Notes: a model not told the origin generated them from the sequence alone. A DNA stretch of 64,000 nt from Vibrio bivalvicida (GCF_001399455.2 NZ_LLEI02000021.1:434001-498000), one strand, 5' to 3'. Positions 1-8,441 are shown, counted from the first letter of the stretch. Numbers and translations: made by a program.

Positions 1-921
1 GCCGTTCATGATCGACATAGTGGTACTAGAACGACCTGTAATGTTCGAGAATCCAAGGCCAGAGGCATACAGCGCGTTTTCGTTCGTCGTCCAGATATTC
101 AAGCCAAGCACAATGATAGCCGGTAGTAACAGGCCTTGAGCAATCATGACGTCAGAGATGTCCGCTTGACCCGTTACTGCGGCACCTGCTGCGCCGAACA
201 TGAACATCAGCGAATTACCGATAAAGAATGCCACCATAGTGACTAATACGGCGCTGGTCGGTTTTCTACCAAATCGCACGAAGTCGGCGGTTAGTGTGCC
301 CGCACTAACGAATGAACCAACAACCATAGCTAGAGCGACTGAAAAGTCTATTGGAGTTTCAGGTTGAATTTGTTTGAGTTGTTCAAAGCCGCCAACACTA
401 TCGACTGCAATCGATACAGAGTAGCTGCCAAGAATTGCAATCGCAGGTACGGCAATCGCTGACAAGACCATTAGAGCCTTAATACCGAAGTAGACCGTGG
501 CTGTCATCAGTAAACCAGAGACAACAATTAATGTATTGGTATCAATACCTGTCGCTTTTTGCACTGGGATGGCGAACATCGCAACACCGACGCCAAACCA
601 ACCGACTTGAGTACCACCTAATAGAGCAGAGGGGAGCCAAGAGCCTTTTGTACCAAAAGAGAAGCGCGCAAGAAGATGAGTAGAAAGACCAGTAGAAGCG
701 CCAATGTAACCAAGAAAAGAAGTGTAAATACCTAGAATGAGGTTACCGACGAGAACAGCGAGGAAGAAATCATTAAAGGAGAGGCTAGTGCCGAGGGAGC
801 CGCCTGTCCACATACTAGCGGAGAAAAAAGTGAGTCCAAGCATTACCATGGTAAGTGAAGCGACTCCTTTCCTTGCCGTTGTCGGCACGGGTCCAAGACT
901 GTAGTTATTGTCCGCAGCCAT
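1..921 (-). CDS. codB: cytosine/purine permease CodB, C-terminus cut by window edge
   Basis: An open frame runs from an ATG at 921 off the left edge, giving 307 residues. It begins MAADNNYSLGPVPTTARKG and continues as repeated hydrophobic segments. Its pattern (SFGTKGSWLPSALLGGTQVGWFG, then a NIWTTNENALYASG-like segment near the cut) is that of the NCS1 family nucleobase:cation symporter CodB, an inner-membrane protein that imports cytosine. The family is about 420 residues long, so roughly the last quarter is missing. A Shine-Dalgarno-like GGAGG lies just upstream of the start (926-930 on the opposite strand). In E. coli codB sits with the deaminase codA; whether codA follows here lies outside the window. 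Substrate is inferred from family resemblance, and another purine or allantoin permease of NCS1 is possible. Confidence 0.8.
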   Translation of the reverse strand, partial: MAADNNYSLGPVPTTARKGVASLTMVMLGLTFFSASMWTGGSLGTSLSFNDFFLAVLVGNLILGIYTSFLGYIGASTGLSTHLLARFSFGTKGSWLPSALLGGTQVGWFGVGVAMFAIPVQKATGIDTNTLIVVSGLLMTATVYFGIKALMVLSAIAVPAIAILGSYSVSIAVDSVGGFEQLKQIQPETPIDFSVALAMVVGSFVSAGTLTADFVRFGRKPTSAVLVTMVAFFIGNSLMFMFGAAGAAVTGQADISDVMIAQGLLLPAIIVLGLNIWTTNENALYASGLGFSNITGRSSTTMSIMNG

Positions 922-1519
922 TTATAACCTCCGCAAATAGATTATTAATACAAATTGTAGGTAGAAAATAGTTAAACGGCGCGTATTATGGTGATATAAA
1001 TCATGGAGTCAATGACTTATTGATGACTTAATCGATTGCTCTAAATGTATGCTTGATAATTGTGTTAATAATCAATGGATTATGGTTTGTTAGAATGAAT
1101 AAAAAGATCTCTTTACTTATGTTTTTCAGTATAACTGGCGTCAATTGGTTGGTGAAACTATAGTTATCTACTTTAGCTTGATATATATGCTGTACTGTTT
1201 ACATTGCGCCAGCCCAAAGAGAGGGTTTGTGAGTCTTTAGAGCGATTTTTATGTCTGAATGACTATGGTTGAGTAGATTGATAGATATAAAGTGGCATTT
1301 ATGATGCTTTAACTCCTATATGGATTTAGAAAGGTTATTTTACTACGTTATCTAGTTGTTGACCTTTGTCATTCTATAGACCAACGAAGGAAGGAGTATG
1401 AAGTGTTGTGTCTGACTGCTCAGAATAGGAAGTTGCCAACTCTTTTGGTTGCATGCTCTGTAAGTGATATATATGGGAACAATAGTGCGATGAGCTGATA
1501 GGTTATTCACCTAACCCAT
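922..1519. other. intergenic stretch with no recognised gene
   Basis: About 600 AT-rich bases lie between the permease start and the end of the qrr RNA. I found no convincing ORF with a ribosome binding site, no strong hairpin and no repeat. It must hold the codB promoter, but I cannot place it with confidence. Confidence 0.5.
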
Positions 1520-1556
1520 AAAAAGAAAAGGCCAACCTCAAGAAGTGAGATTGGCC
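1520..1556 (-). terminator. Rho-independent terminator of the qrr RNA
   Basis: On the minus strand GGCCAATCTCA and TGAGGTTGGCC form an 11-base stem with one mismatch around a 5-base loop, followed by TTTTCTTTTT. It ends the qrr RNA and may also stop read-through from the HlyD-type gene. Confidence 0.85.
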
Positions 1557-1629
1557 GATATATGTGTGAACAAATGGGTTCACTAACAACGTCAGTTGGC
1601 TAGGTGACCCTCGGCTTAAATAAGGGTCA
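1520..1629 (-). ncRNA. qrr: Qrr-type quorum regulatory small RNA
   Basis: Read on the minus strand, the RNA would start TGACCC and form a perfect 8-base stem (GTGACCCT/AGGGTCAC, 1604-1611 with 1623-1630). It then carries the segment complementary to 1579-1604, which contains CTAGCCAACTGACGTTG and TTAGTGAA. I recognise this as the highly conserved core of Vibrio Qrr RNAs, which pairs with the luxR/hapR, luxO and aphA mRNAs with the help of Hfq. It ends in a hairpin (1530-1556) followed by TTTTCTTTTT, a Rho-independent terminator. Length is about 110 nt, the usual Qrr size. The 5' end was placed by counting 12 bases from the sigma-54 GC element. No luxO gene adjoins it, so it is not the luxO-linked qrr1-type locus; the paralogue number cannot be assigned. 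Confidence 0.93.
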
Positions 1630-1639
1630 CTATTACCTT

Positions 1640-1656
1640 TGCACTATATGTGCCAA
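1640..1656 (-). promoter_or_regulatory. sigma-54 (-24/-12) promoter of qrr
   Basis: The minus strand reads TTGGCACATATAGTGCA. The GG and GC dinucleotides are exactly 10 bases apart, as required for RpoN promoters (TGGCAC-N5-TTGCA). The distance to the first base of the qrr RNA (1629) is the expected 12 bases from the GC element. Vibrio qrr genes are known to need RpoN and phosphorylated LuxO. Confidence 0.88.
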
Positions 1657-1716
1657 CTTTTATAGCACCAAATTGCGTTAAAATTGTGCGTTTTTGTGAC
1701 GTTTTTACCATTACAT

Positions 1717-1742
1717 TTGCATATCGAAATTGCAAAATGCAA
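1717..1742 (-). promoter_or_regulatory. LuxO-type upstream activator sites of qrr
   Basis: A perfect TTGCA-AAA-TGCAA dyad lies at 1730-1742, and a second half-conserved copy (TTGCA at 1717-1721) lies directly beside it. These are about 75 to 110 bases upstream of the sigma-54 promoter, a normal place for a bacterial enhancer-binding protein. TTGCA-N3-TGCAA is the recognised LuxO motif at Vibrio qrr promoters. Confidence 0.85.
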
Positions 1743-1838
1743 ATAACCTTAAAAATGCTAATCATATAATTGTAACTAAAGGGTGGATTCAAGCACAGTT
1801 CTACCTAAAACCTAAGCCAACTATTGTTGCGCTTAGTA

Positions 1839-3062
1839 CTAAATAGAGTAGAAGAAATAAAGCTGGGACTTCATACGAATGATGATGCCGCGAATTGCAT
1901 CTAGAAATGCCATAAAGCCAATGGGTTTATCGCCACTGATCCAAGCTAAGCCAACAGAGCCAACAGGGATGTCATAGTCGTCAGTTTCTTCAATTTTCAA
2001 TCTAACAAAGTGATGCTTATTTTGTAGGTTTTGACCCGTCGTTGTACGCACTGGTTGATCAAATCCAAGTAAGTTACCTTGAGATTCACCCGTTGCCTCC
2101 ACAATCCCCTCAACCTGAGCAGAGAAGATCTTGCCCGGGTAAACAGAAGAAGCAAACTCTGCGGCATGGCCCGGCTTAACATTTCTTATTGCCTGATGAT
2201 TCACACGCATAAGTACATATTTCTCATCGGTGTACATTTGAAGTCTAGGCATCATAGAGACACGTTGCCCTTCACGAAGAATAAAGTTAGTAACGAAACC
2301 GTCAGCCGGAGCGTATACCTTGGTGCTGTCTAAATCCCATTGTGCTTTAGCTAGCTTCTCACGAGCCGTCTTCCAATCGGCTTGTTTACTTTTTACGGTC
2401 AACTTGGCCTTGGTTATTGCGAGTTTAGCTTTATCGGCATCCACTATTCTGGTATTTAGTTCGGACTCGATGGTTGAAATATTGTGTTGTGCTTTCTCGA
2501 CAGCTGTCTCTTGTTTGTCGATATCACTTGCGGTGATGGTATTTTCCACGACACGGTTTTGCTCTTGATAACGCTTAAGCATTTTAACTTGCAGTTTGTG
2601 ATCGACTTTTGCTGCTGCTAAACGGCTTTCTGTGGTCTTCACCTCTTGTTGCATAGATTGATACGTTGCTCGAGCAATCGCGATATCTTCTTTTGCTACT
2701 TGGTAAGCCACGTCTGCTGATTCTTCCGCGACTTGCGCTTGATTGAGCGAAATTTGGTATTGGGTAGGATCGATTTCGTAAATGAGCTGACCTTTTGAAA
2801 CTTGCTGGTTTGGCTCAATATAGATTTTGTCCACTTTGCCTGTCACATTCGGAGAATCAGGACGCAGTTGTATGTGCGGCGACTGAACCACGGAACCACC
2901 AGAGAGATCCATTGGGGTAAAGTTGATCAGGCCAACCCAAACAAACATTAGCCAAGAGGCGCCACCTAGGTAAGCGAATGACTTAGTCGCTTTGTTCCAA
3001 GGCATACCAATAAGGCGAAGCAAATAAATAAACAGTGCCCAGACGGCTAAACCTTCTAACAT
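1839..3062 (-). CDS. HlyD/EmrA-family membrane fusion protein (YiaV/YibH type)
   Basis: The 407-residue protein has one N-terminal membrane stretch (about residues 28-48) followed by a periplasmic region. That region shows the split biotinyl-lipoyl fold (PNVTGKVDKIYIEPNQQVSKG near 70 and VYAPADGFVTNF near 260) separated by a long alpha-helical coiled coil (about 95-250), then a beta-barrel region. Such proteins bridge an inner-membrane pump to the outer membrane. Here the partner encoded upstream is only a small DUF3302 membrane protein, as in E. coli yiaWV and yibIH, so the substrate is unknown. The ATG overlaps the stop of the upstream gene by one base (TAATG), implying translational coupling. 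A second transporter ATPase or outer-membrane channel is absent locally. Confidence 0.85.
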   Translation of the reverse strand: MLEGLAVWALFIYLLRLIGMPWNKATKSFAYLGGASWLMFVWVGLINFTPMDLSGGSVVQSPHIQLRPDSPNVTGKVDKIYIEPNQQVSKGQLIYEIDPTQYQISLNQAQVAEESADVAYQVAKEDIAIARATYQSMQQEVKTTESRLAAAKVDHKLQVKMLKRYQEQNRVVENTITASDIDKQETAVEKAQHNISTIESELNTRIVDADKAKLAITKAKLTVKSKQADWKTAREKLAKAQWDLDSTKVYAPADGFVTNFILREGQRVSMMPRLQMYTDEKYVLMRVNHQAIRNVKPGHAAEFASSVYPGKIFSAQVEGIVEATGESQGNLLGFDQPVRTTTGQNLQNKHHFVRLKIEETDDYDIPVGSVGLAWISGDKPIGFMAFLDAIRGIIIRMKSQLYFFYSI

Positions 3063-3385
3063 TACGCTTCTCCTTCATTGTTGTTACTTTTCGGGGCATG
3101 ACGCCAGGTATCGCGCAGGTTGATGATGGCTTTTTCCATATCAACGAAGGCGAGAATAACGGCGACAACCCAAACCCAGTGCCAGATGAAACCAATCCAT
3201 GTGAGTGCCGTTATCAATCCAATTTGATGATGATCTTTGCTATGGGCTTTATTGATTGGTAGTTCGTGGAATTTCCAAAATCCAAATAATGCAGCGCCAA
3301 CGGTGGCAACAAGAACAACCGTTGCGACAACGTGCAAAACTGTATCGGCATTTGTTCCGACGAACGGGACACTTAGTAAACTCAT
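3062..3385 (-). CDS. DUF3302 inner-membrane protein (YiaW/YibI type)
   Basis: This 107-residue protein has two strongly hydrophobic segments (VLHVVATVVLVATVGAALFG at about 17-36 and ALTWIGFIWHWVWVVAVIL at about 59-77) and a charged cytoplasmic tail. Length, spacing and the downstream HlyD-type gene match the DUF3302 family, E. coli YiaW also being 107 residues. Its biochemical role is unknown; it may be the small inner-membrane subunit that works with the fusion protein. It is the first gene of the two-gene unit and is divergent from the AraC-family gene, separated by 108 bases that must contain both promoters. Confidence 0.8.
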   Translation of the reverse strand: MSLLSVPFVGTNADTVLHVVATVVLVATVGAALFGFWKFHELPINKAHSKDHHQIGLITALTWIGFIWHWVWVVAVILAFVDMEKAIINLRDTWRHAPKSNNNEGEA

Positions 3386-3493
3386 TCAAGGCTCCAAAGT
3401 AATAACAGAGCTTGATTGTGATCTAGAATTGAAAAAGTCGATGGGTTGTGACAGATTAAATCACATGATGCAAGATATTGAGTTGATCTGTAA

Positions 3494-4504
3494 ATGGATA
3501 AAGTGAGATTTATGCGAGCCATAGGTATTTACAACATGCACCTAGAAGCTCACAAGCGTTATAATTTGGAAGAAGGCTCCCTTGGGATACCCGATGAGAT
3601 TTTTCATAATCCGATGACGCTTATTCCCCTTTCGGAAGTTAATCAATGGTTTGCCAAACTTGAACATAACACGGGTAATCCGGACATTGTGCTTGAACTG
3701 ATGCAAGACAATGACATTGCGCGAATAGGGGCAATCAGTCACTGGTTATTGTCAGGCTTTGACTTTGCGTCAACGATACGGCGTATGAACTATGGTCTCA
3801 ATAGCTTGCAAAATGGCGCATTTTTATCGGCTGCTTTAAGTGGATCCATCATTAAGTGGACTTACCGCAATCCACACGTCAGTCCTCAGGTCAAAGTCCA
3901 CGATAGCGTTCGCATGGCAGTCGCGCTGGTTAAAGTGATGAGGCTCTATCTTGGCTCGAATTATTCCCCTTTAAGAGTACGTTTATCAGGGACTCGCAAG
4001 AACATAGAGAAGTATCGAGCGTTCTTTGGGTGCGACATTGACTGGAGCCATTCAAGTACTGAGATTTGGTTTCACTCCGAGGTTCGTTTAGCCACCAAGC
4101 AACAGTCCAGTATCCGTAAGGGGCGACTCGCGATGAATTTCTCTGACTTGGATGAACTGCTCAACATGCCGGATCCAGAAGATGAAGTTAAAGTGATTTA
4201 TGAAGTACTTAACTACAGTCGTTTTCATGGTTTACCGACACTTGAGCACGTCAGCAGCTTATTGGGTATGTCGACACAGCAGTTTCAGCGAGCACTGCGC
4301 AAGCTTGGAATGAACTTCTCGACCGTCTGCGGATATGTGCTGAGTAACATTGCTGTCTCTATGTTGACCAAAGGCGTCGCTATTGATGAGATCGCGCGTC
4401 GGCTTGGTTATCAGAACACTGCAAGCTTCAATCGAATGTTTAAGAAAAATAGAGGACTAACGCCCATCCAATATGTTCAGTATTACTGCTTAGATGAGCG
4501 TTAA
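3494..4504 (+). CDS. AraC-family transcriptional regulator
   Basis: The 336-residue protein has an N-terminal ligand-sensing half of the type called arabinose-binding AraC N-term (about 15-200). A C-terminal double helix-turn-helix lies at about 235-330, seen in HGLPTLEHVSSLLGMSTQQF and in IDEIARRLGYQNTASFNRMF followed by GLTPIQYVQ, the classic AraC signature. It is transcribed divergently from the DUF3302/HlyD pair, so it may regulate that pair. Effector unknown. The start at 3494 lacks a clear Shine-Dalgarno sequence; an in-frame ATG at 3512 preceded by GTGAG is an alternative. Confidence 0.88.
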   Translation: MDKVRFMRAIGIYNMHLEAHKRYNLEEGSLGIPDEIFHNPMTLIPLSEVNQWFAKLEHNTGNPDIVLELMQDNDIARIGAISHWLLSGFDFASTIRRMNYGLNSLQNGAFLSAALSGSIIKWTYRNPHVSPQVKVHDSVRMAVALVKVMRLYLGSNYSPLRVRLSGTRKNIEKYRAFFGCDIDWSHSSTEIWFHSEVRLATKQQSSIRKGRLAMNFSDLDELLNMPDPEDEVKVIYEVLNYSRFHGLPTLEHVSSLLGMSTQQFQRALRKLGMNFSTVCGYVLSNIAVSMLTKGVAIDEIARRLGYQNTASFNRMFKKNRGLTPIQYVQYYCLDER

Positions 4505-4512
4505 GCATGATG

Positions 4513-5178
4513 TCACTTGCCTTGTTGGTCGTGCCAGCGTGAACCATAGGCTAGGCTGTAGTCTGGCGTTTGGCTGTGTTTGGAATCTGGCATTGCCTTT
4601 AGAGGACCAACAACGGTTCGATATGGTAGGAATCCAGCAAAAGCAGTGAGACCCATGTCGCTGAGGTCATCATTGACGTCTCCTTTGCTTACTTTTACTG
4701 AAGCTTCGGTTAGAGGAATGGCGAGCAACATCGTGCTGTTTAGCTCTCGCTCGCTGCTGAGCCTGACGTCATTGGTTCTTCCAGGTGCGATTTGCTCAAC
4801 AAAATGATTCAGCAATCGATTTTTTTCGTGCTTATCTTCTATCGTTGTGAACTGACCAAGTACAACTGCACTTCGATAATGAGCGCTATGATGGAACGCG
4901 CTTCTTGCCAAAACCCAGCCATCGAACAAGGTGAATGTTAAACAGGTCTTGGTCCCACTTTTTAAATTGCGCATCAGTCGGCTGTTGTTTGCACCGTGAA
5001 TATAGACGGTATCTTCTACTCGCCATGCCAGCATCGGGATGACATAGGGTTGCTCACTGTCCGAGATAGCGATGTGTGCCACTAATGACTCGTCAATAAT
5101 GTCGTACAACGCTTGTTGCTCGGTAACCGCTTTATGAGCCCCTTTCTTAAGTTCAGTTCTTTTGGTTGCTGATAACAT
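4513..5178 (-). CDS. pyridoxamine 5'-phosphate oxidase-like flavin-binding protein (NimA-like)
   Basis: The 221-residue protein has the FMN-binding split-barrel pattern of the PNPOx-like superfamily. It contains VAHIAISDSEQPYVIPMLAW, then VYIHGANNSRLMRNLKSGTKTCLTFTLFDG and SAVVLGQFTTIED. This subgroup resembles NimA-like flavin-nucleotide-binding proteins rather than true PdxH, so a reductase or cofactor-handling role is more likely than vitamin B6 synthesis. The start is well fixed by GGAGG seven bases upstream of the ATG. It is divergent from a MocR/PdxR-type regulator, a common pairing, which suggests direct control. It ends eight bases from the AraC gene, convergently. Confidence 0.78.
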   Translation of the reverse strand: MLSATKRTELKKGAHKAVTEQQALYDIIDESLVAHIAISDSEQPYVIPMLAWRVEDTVYIHGANNSRLMRNLKSGTKTCLTFTLFDGWVLARSAFHHSAHYRSAVVLGQFTTIEDKHEKNRLLNHFVEQIAPGRTNDVRLSSERELNSTMLLAIPLTEASVKVSKGDVNDDLSDMGLTAFAGFLPYRTVVGPLKAMPDSKHSQTPDYSLAYGSRWHDQQGK

Positions 5179-5189
5179 TGCCTTGCCTC

Positions 5190-5233
5190 CTGCAAATATT
5201 TGATTTGCAGAAAATGTACCTTTAAATTGGTAC
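5190..5233. promoter_or_regulatory. two inverted repeats in the PNPOx-like/MocR divergent promoter region
   Basis: CTGCAAAT (5190-5197) faces ATTTGCAG (5203-5210) across 5 bases, and GTACC (5216-5220) faces GGTAC (5229-5233) across 8 bases. They sit in the 83-base gap between divergent genes, next to the ribosome binding site of the PNPOx-like gene. They are candidate operators for the neighbouring MocR-type regulator; this is inference from position and symmetry. Confidence 0.5.
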
Positions 5234-5261
5234 TAAATTTAGAGCCACTTCTATTTAATGG

Positions 5262-6698
5262 ATGGATCCACTTATGGCATTGATCGATATTGGCGATCTT
5301 CAATTAAGTATTGAGAGTTGCACCAAGCAAGAGGCGTTGTTCAACGCTGTTAGGGATAAAATCGTAGGTCAGTTATGGGGAAAGGGGCTAAAACTTCCGT
5401 CAACACGCAAATTGGCAGAGGAGCTTAACCTAAGCCGAAATACGGTGATCCATGCGTATGAACAGTTGCATGCTGAAGGTTATTTGGAGAGCCGAGCTGG
5501 CTCTGGCTACTTTGTTGCGCTTGAACTGCCAGACCAGTTCGTGACCACGGCTTATCAGTCCATTGAACCAAGCCGCCCGGTTAAATCTGCTGATTACAGT
5601 CGCGCGTTTTCGCCTGGTGTTCCGGACCTCGGCGAATTTCCAATCCAGAAATGGCAAAGATTGCTGTCCCGCCATATCAGCCGAGTAACCCTACTAGGTG
5701 GGCAAGATATTCAAGGTGACGGCAGCCTTCGACAAGCACTTGCAAGCTACTTGGCTACGAGCCGTTCAGTGGTCTGCGATCCGGATCGAGTAGTCATTAC
5801 GTCGGGAGCACAGCAAGCATTGACGATAGCGGCTTTACTGACCTTGAAAGAGGATCACAGCATATTGATGGAGCAGCCAGGCTATGCGCAGATGGCTAAA
5901 GTTCTCAACTTGCTTAATTGTGATTGGAGCCCTGCGGTCGTTGTCCCTAAATCGGGTTTGGATTTAAACCTAGTTGAAAGCAGCAGTAGCAAGGTGATTT
6001 ATGTCACCCCAAGTAACCAATATCCGCTTGGCACGACCTTAGACATTAATCAGCGTTTAAGGCTGATTGAATGGGTGAAAAACCGTAATGGCTGGATCAT
6101 TGAGGATGATTACGACAGTGAATTTCAGTTTGCTCACCGTCCATATCCAAGTCTTCAAGGCTTAGCGGCTAAAACAGGTCATGATCAACACGTCATTTAC
6201 GTAGGTTCACTAAGTAAAGTGATGTTCAATGGCTTACGACTAGGTTATCTGGTTTTACCTAAATCCATGGTTGAACAAGCGCTAAGTATAAAAGATGCGC
6301 TAAGTGGCGACTCTCCAAGTCATACTCAAGCTGCTCTAGCGGATTTTATTGCCGAAGGCGACTTGGTTCGTCATATTAGAAAGATGCGTCGTTTGTACAA
6401 ACAAAAACATCAAATGATGCTGACTATGATAGAACGATACTTTCAAGGGAGTTTGGAGGTGATCAGCCAAGCGGCAGGGCTGCATGTCACGGTGAGGTGG
6501 CGAGGACATATTTCTGAAACCGACTTGGCTGCACGTGCGAGCTCTTGTGGCGTTGTGATTCGCCCTTTTTCTTATTACGAGCAGCATGAAGGCGGAATGC
6601 AACGTGATTGGTTTGGCGCTGTCTTAGGCTTTGGTAATGTCGGTCTAGATGAAATAGAGCCAAGTATCCGTACCCTTGCCGAAATCTTCAATTCATGA
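5262..6698 (+). CDS. MocR/PdxR-type GntR regulator with aminotransferase domain
   Basis: The 478-residue protein joins a GntR-type winged helix (about 20-85, with KLPSTRKLAEELNLSRNTV and an AYEQLHAEGYLESRAGSGYFV wing) to a fold-type I aminotransferase domain (about 115-475). The PLP lysine lies in VIYVGSLSKVMFNGLRLGYL, and IIEDDYDSEF supplies the conserved Asp. MocR proteins use the PLP domain as a sensor and regulate B6, GABA, taurine or amino-acid genes. The divergent PNPOx-like gene is the likely target. The start is uncertain: ATG 5262 has no good Shine-Dalgarno sequence, and ATG 5274 is equally possible. Confidence 0.88.
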   Translation: MDPLMALIDIGDLQLSIESCTKQEALFNAVRDKIVGQLWGKGLKLPSTRKLAEELNLSRNTVIHAYEQLHAEGYLESRAGSGYFVALELPDQFVTTAYQSIEPSRPVKSADYSRAFSPGVPDLGEFPIQKWQRLLSRHISRVTLLGGQDIQGDGSLRQALASYLATSRSVVCDPDRVVITSGAQQALTIAALLTLKEDHSILMEQPGYAQMAKVLNLLNCDWSPAVVVPKSGLDLNLVESSSSKVIYVTPSNQYPLGTTLDINQRLRLIEWVKNRNGWIIEDDYDSEFQFAHRPYPSLQGLAAKTGHDQHVIYVGSLSKVMFNGLRLGYLVLPKSMVEQALSIKDALSGDSPSHTQAALADFIAEGDLVRHIRKMRRLYKQKHQMMLTMIERYFQGSLEVISQAAGLHVTVRWRGHISETDLAARASSCGVVIRPFSYYEQHEGGMQRDWFGAVLGFGNVGLDEIEPSIRTLAEIFNS

Positions 6699-6738
6699 TG
6701 TTATTGATTGAGGTGTAATTAGAGGTGGAAGGATTGGT

Positions 6739-7497
6739 ATGTGCCGATGGTTAGCTTATCAAGGAGAGTCAATTTATTTGGATGAGTTGATTTATGAACC
6801 TGAACATTCATTGGTTCATCAGAGCTTAGAGGCGCGCAAGGCAGTCACAAGAGTCAATGCTGACGGCTTTGGGTTAGGGTGGTACACAGAGCGAGATACG
6901 CCAGGACAATTTCACGAAGTGCTGCCTGCGTGGGGAGATGAAAACCTTTGCTCTCTTACTCATCATATTCGGTCTCATCGATTTATGGCTCATGTTCGTT
7001 CATCAACAGGTACACAAGTCTCACGGTCTAATTGCCACCCATTTATCAGTGAAAACTGGATGTTTCTCCACAACGGGCAAATTGGTGGTTTTGAGCAAGT
7101 TAAGTTTGAGTTGGAACGCCAGCTATGTGAATCGTTGTTTTTGAAACGTATGGGTACGACAGATAGCGAGTTAATCTTTCTGCTTATGTTGCAAAATGGC
7201 TTAAAGCAGAACCCTGTCGAAGCGATTAGAAACACTTTATTAATGATCTGCAACTTGATGACTGACAAGCAAATTGATGAGCCACTAAAAGCTTCAATTT
7301 GTATCTCGGATGGCAACCAGTTTTGGGCCGTTCGTTATAGCTCAGATCAAGAAGCGCCAACGGTTTTTATCAAACAAGATGGCGCGAATATTGTCTTGGC
7401 TTCAGAGCCGTTAGAAAAGAGTCCTGAATGGAAAAAAGTAACCCCTCAGAGCATTCTTAGCATCTGCTCAGACAAAGTGGAGTTATACGCTATTTAA
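6739..7497 (+). CDS. class II glutamine amidotransferase (YafJ/EgtC-like)
   Basis: The 252-residue protein begins MCRWLAY, placing the catalytic cysteine at position 2 after Met removal, as in N-terminal nucleophile amidotransferases. Conserved elements follow: NADGFGLGWY (about 40-49), HVRSSTG (about 88-94), NCHPF and FLHNGQI. It has only the glutaminase fold, so it matches stand-alone YafJ or EgtC-like proteins that hydrolyse a gamma-glutamyl amide. The physiological substrate is not evident here. It follows the MocR gene by 40 bases on the same strand. A hairpin at 7638-7675 probably ends its transcript. Confidence 0.85.
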   Translation: MCRWLAYQGESIYLDELIYEPEHSLVHQSLEARKAVTRVNADGFGLGWYTERDTPGQFHEVLPAWGDENLCSLTHHIRSHRFMAHVRSSTGTQVSRSNCHPFISENWMFLHNGQIGGFEQVKFELERQLCESLFLKRMGTTDSELIFLLMLQNGLKQNPVEAIRNTLLMICNLMTDKQIDEPLKASICISDGNQFWAVRYSSDQEAPTVFIKQDGANIVLASEPLEKSPEWKKVTPQSILSICSDKVELYAI

Positions 7498-7637
7498 GTT
7501 GGTGGCGTTTTCCAGCTTCTCCCCAATTAACTTGAGAATCGAGAGAAGCATGGAACAACCCATCAAAATGAAGTCTTATCTGCCTTGAGCTAATTGTTAG
7601 CAGACCAATTTCTCATGCTCTACTATTGATAGAGTAG

Positions 7638-7675
7638 ATACCTAATCAATGAGAAAAATTGATTAGGTATTTTGT
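7638..7675 (+). terminator. long perfect hairpin before the solute-binding protein gene
   Basis: ATACCTAATCAAT (7638-7650) and ATTGATTAGGTAT (7658-7670) form a perfect 13-base stem with a 7-base loop, followed by TTTTG. It is a plausible terminator for the amidotransferase gene. It is AT-rich with a short T run and lies only 17 bases before the next start codon, so an attenuator or operator role is also possible. Confidence 0.55.
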
Positions 7676-7692
7676 AAGGTGGGAGGCAAATT

Positions 7693-8439
7693 ATGGTTCG
7701 AATGTTATTGGTTTTGTCGTTGTGTACATTGAGTTTTTTTTCCTACGGGAAAGAAACACTCAAAATTGTATATTATGACTCTTTCCCTCCTTACTCATAT
7801 ATAAATGCAGCAGGTGAGATGGAAGGGATACTTGTAGACATAGCAAGAGAGATCCTGGAAAAACAAATGAATCTTGATGTGTCGCACGAGGGCTTTCCAT
7901 GGAGTCGTGCGCAAAGAATGGTGTTCAATGGGCAAGCGGATGCGTTTATAACAGTACCGACACCAGAGAGGCTTAAATACGTCAACGCGGCTAAAGAACC
8001 GGTATTCAACGCACCAATAAACTTGTTTACCTACAAAAACCATCTGCATCAGAATAAGCTAGAAAAAGTTTCAAGTTTAGAAGACCTGAAAGAGTTCGTG
8101 ATTTTAGATTATGTAGGAAACGGTTGGGGAAACGAAAACTTCCCCCAAGAGTCTTACACTAGGATTATCGAATCTGATCTCTCTGTCGCATTACAAATGC
8201 TTGCCAAGAAAAAAGGAGATGTTGTAGCCGTTGACAAAGTTGTCGCCGAGTTTCTCTTATCGAAACATGATCGCCGTAACTTAATCACTGAGCTTCCCGT
8301 TACTTTGACTGTTGTCCCTTTTGCGCTGTGTATTTCTAAAGCATCTGAGTTCGCTACCGTACTAGAGGAGTTTTCCGAGCAAGTGCTGTCATTTCGTCAA
8401 CAAGGTGGAGAAAGAGAAATACTGGCCAAGTATAAGTAA
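7693..8439 (+). CDS. periplasmic solute-binding family 3 protein (amino-acid-type)
   Basis: The 248-residue protein starts with a signal peptide (MVRMLLVLSLCTLSFFSYG, cleavage near residue 19-20). The SBP_bac_3 pattern follows: LKIVYYDSFPPYSYINAAGEM, GILVDIAREILEK, and PWSRAQRMVFNGQADAFITV. Such proteins bind polar amino acids for an ABC importer, or act as sensors. No permease or ATPase gene is adjacent, so it may serve a distant transporter or a signalling role, as is common in Vibrio. The start is supported by GGGAGG upstream. It ends two bases from the convergent yjeH-like gene. Confidence 0.82.
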   Translation: MVRMLLVLSLCTLSFFSYGKETLKIVYYDSFPPYSYINAAGEMEGILVDIAREILEKQMNLDVSHEGFPWSRAQRMVFNGQADAFITVPTPERLKYVNAAKEPVFNAPINLFTYKNHLHQNKLEKVSSLEDLKEFVILDYVGNGWGNENFPQESYTRIIESDLSVALQMLAKKKGDVVAVDKVVAEFLLSKHDRRNLITELPVTLTVVPFALCISKASEFATVLEEFSEQVLSFRQQGGEREILAKYK

Positions 8440-8441
8440 CG

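Noticed and set aside
1604..1630. Inverted repeat considered as an operator or a plain terminator
   Set aside because: It fits the first stem of the Qrr RNA; there is no T run, and the sigma-54 promoter directly precedes it.
4513..5178. Call as pyridoxamine phosphate oxidase PdxH
   Set aside because: The sequence resembles NimA-like flavin-binding proteins and lacks a convincing PdxH C-terminal signature.
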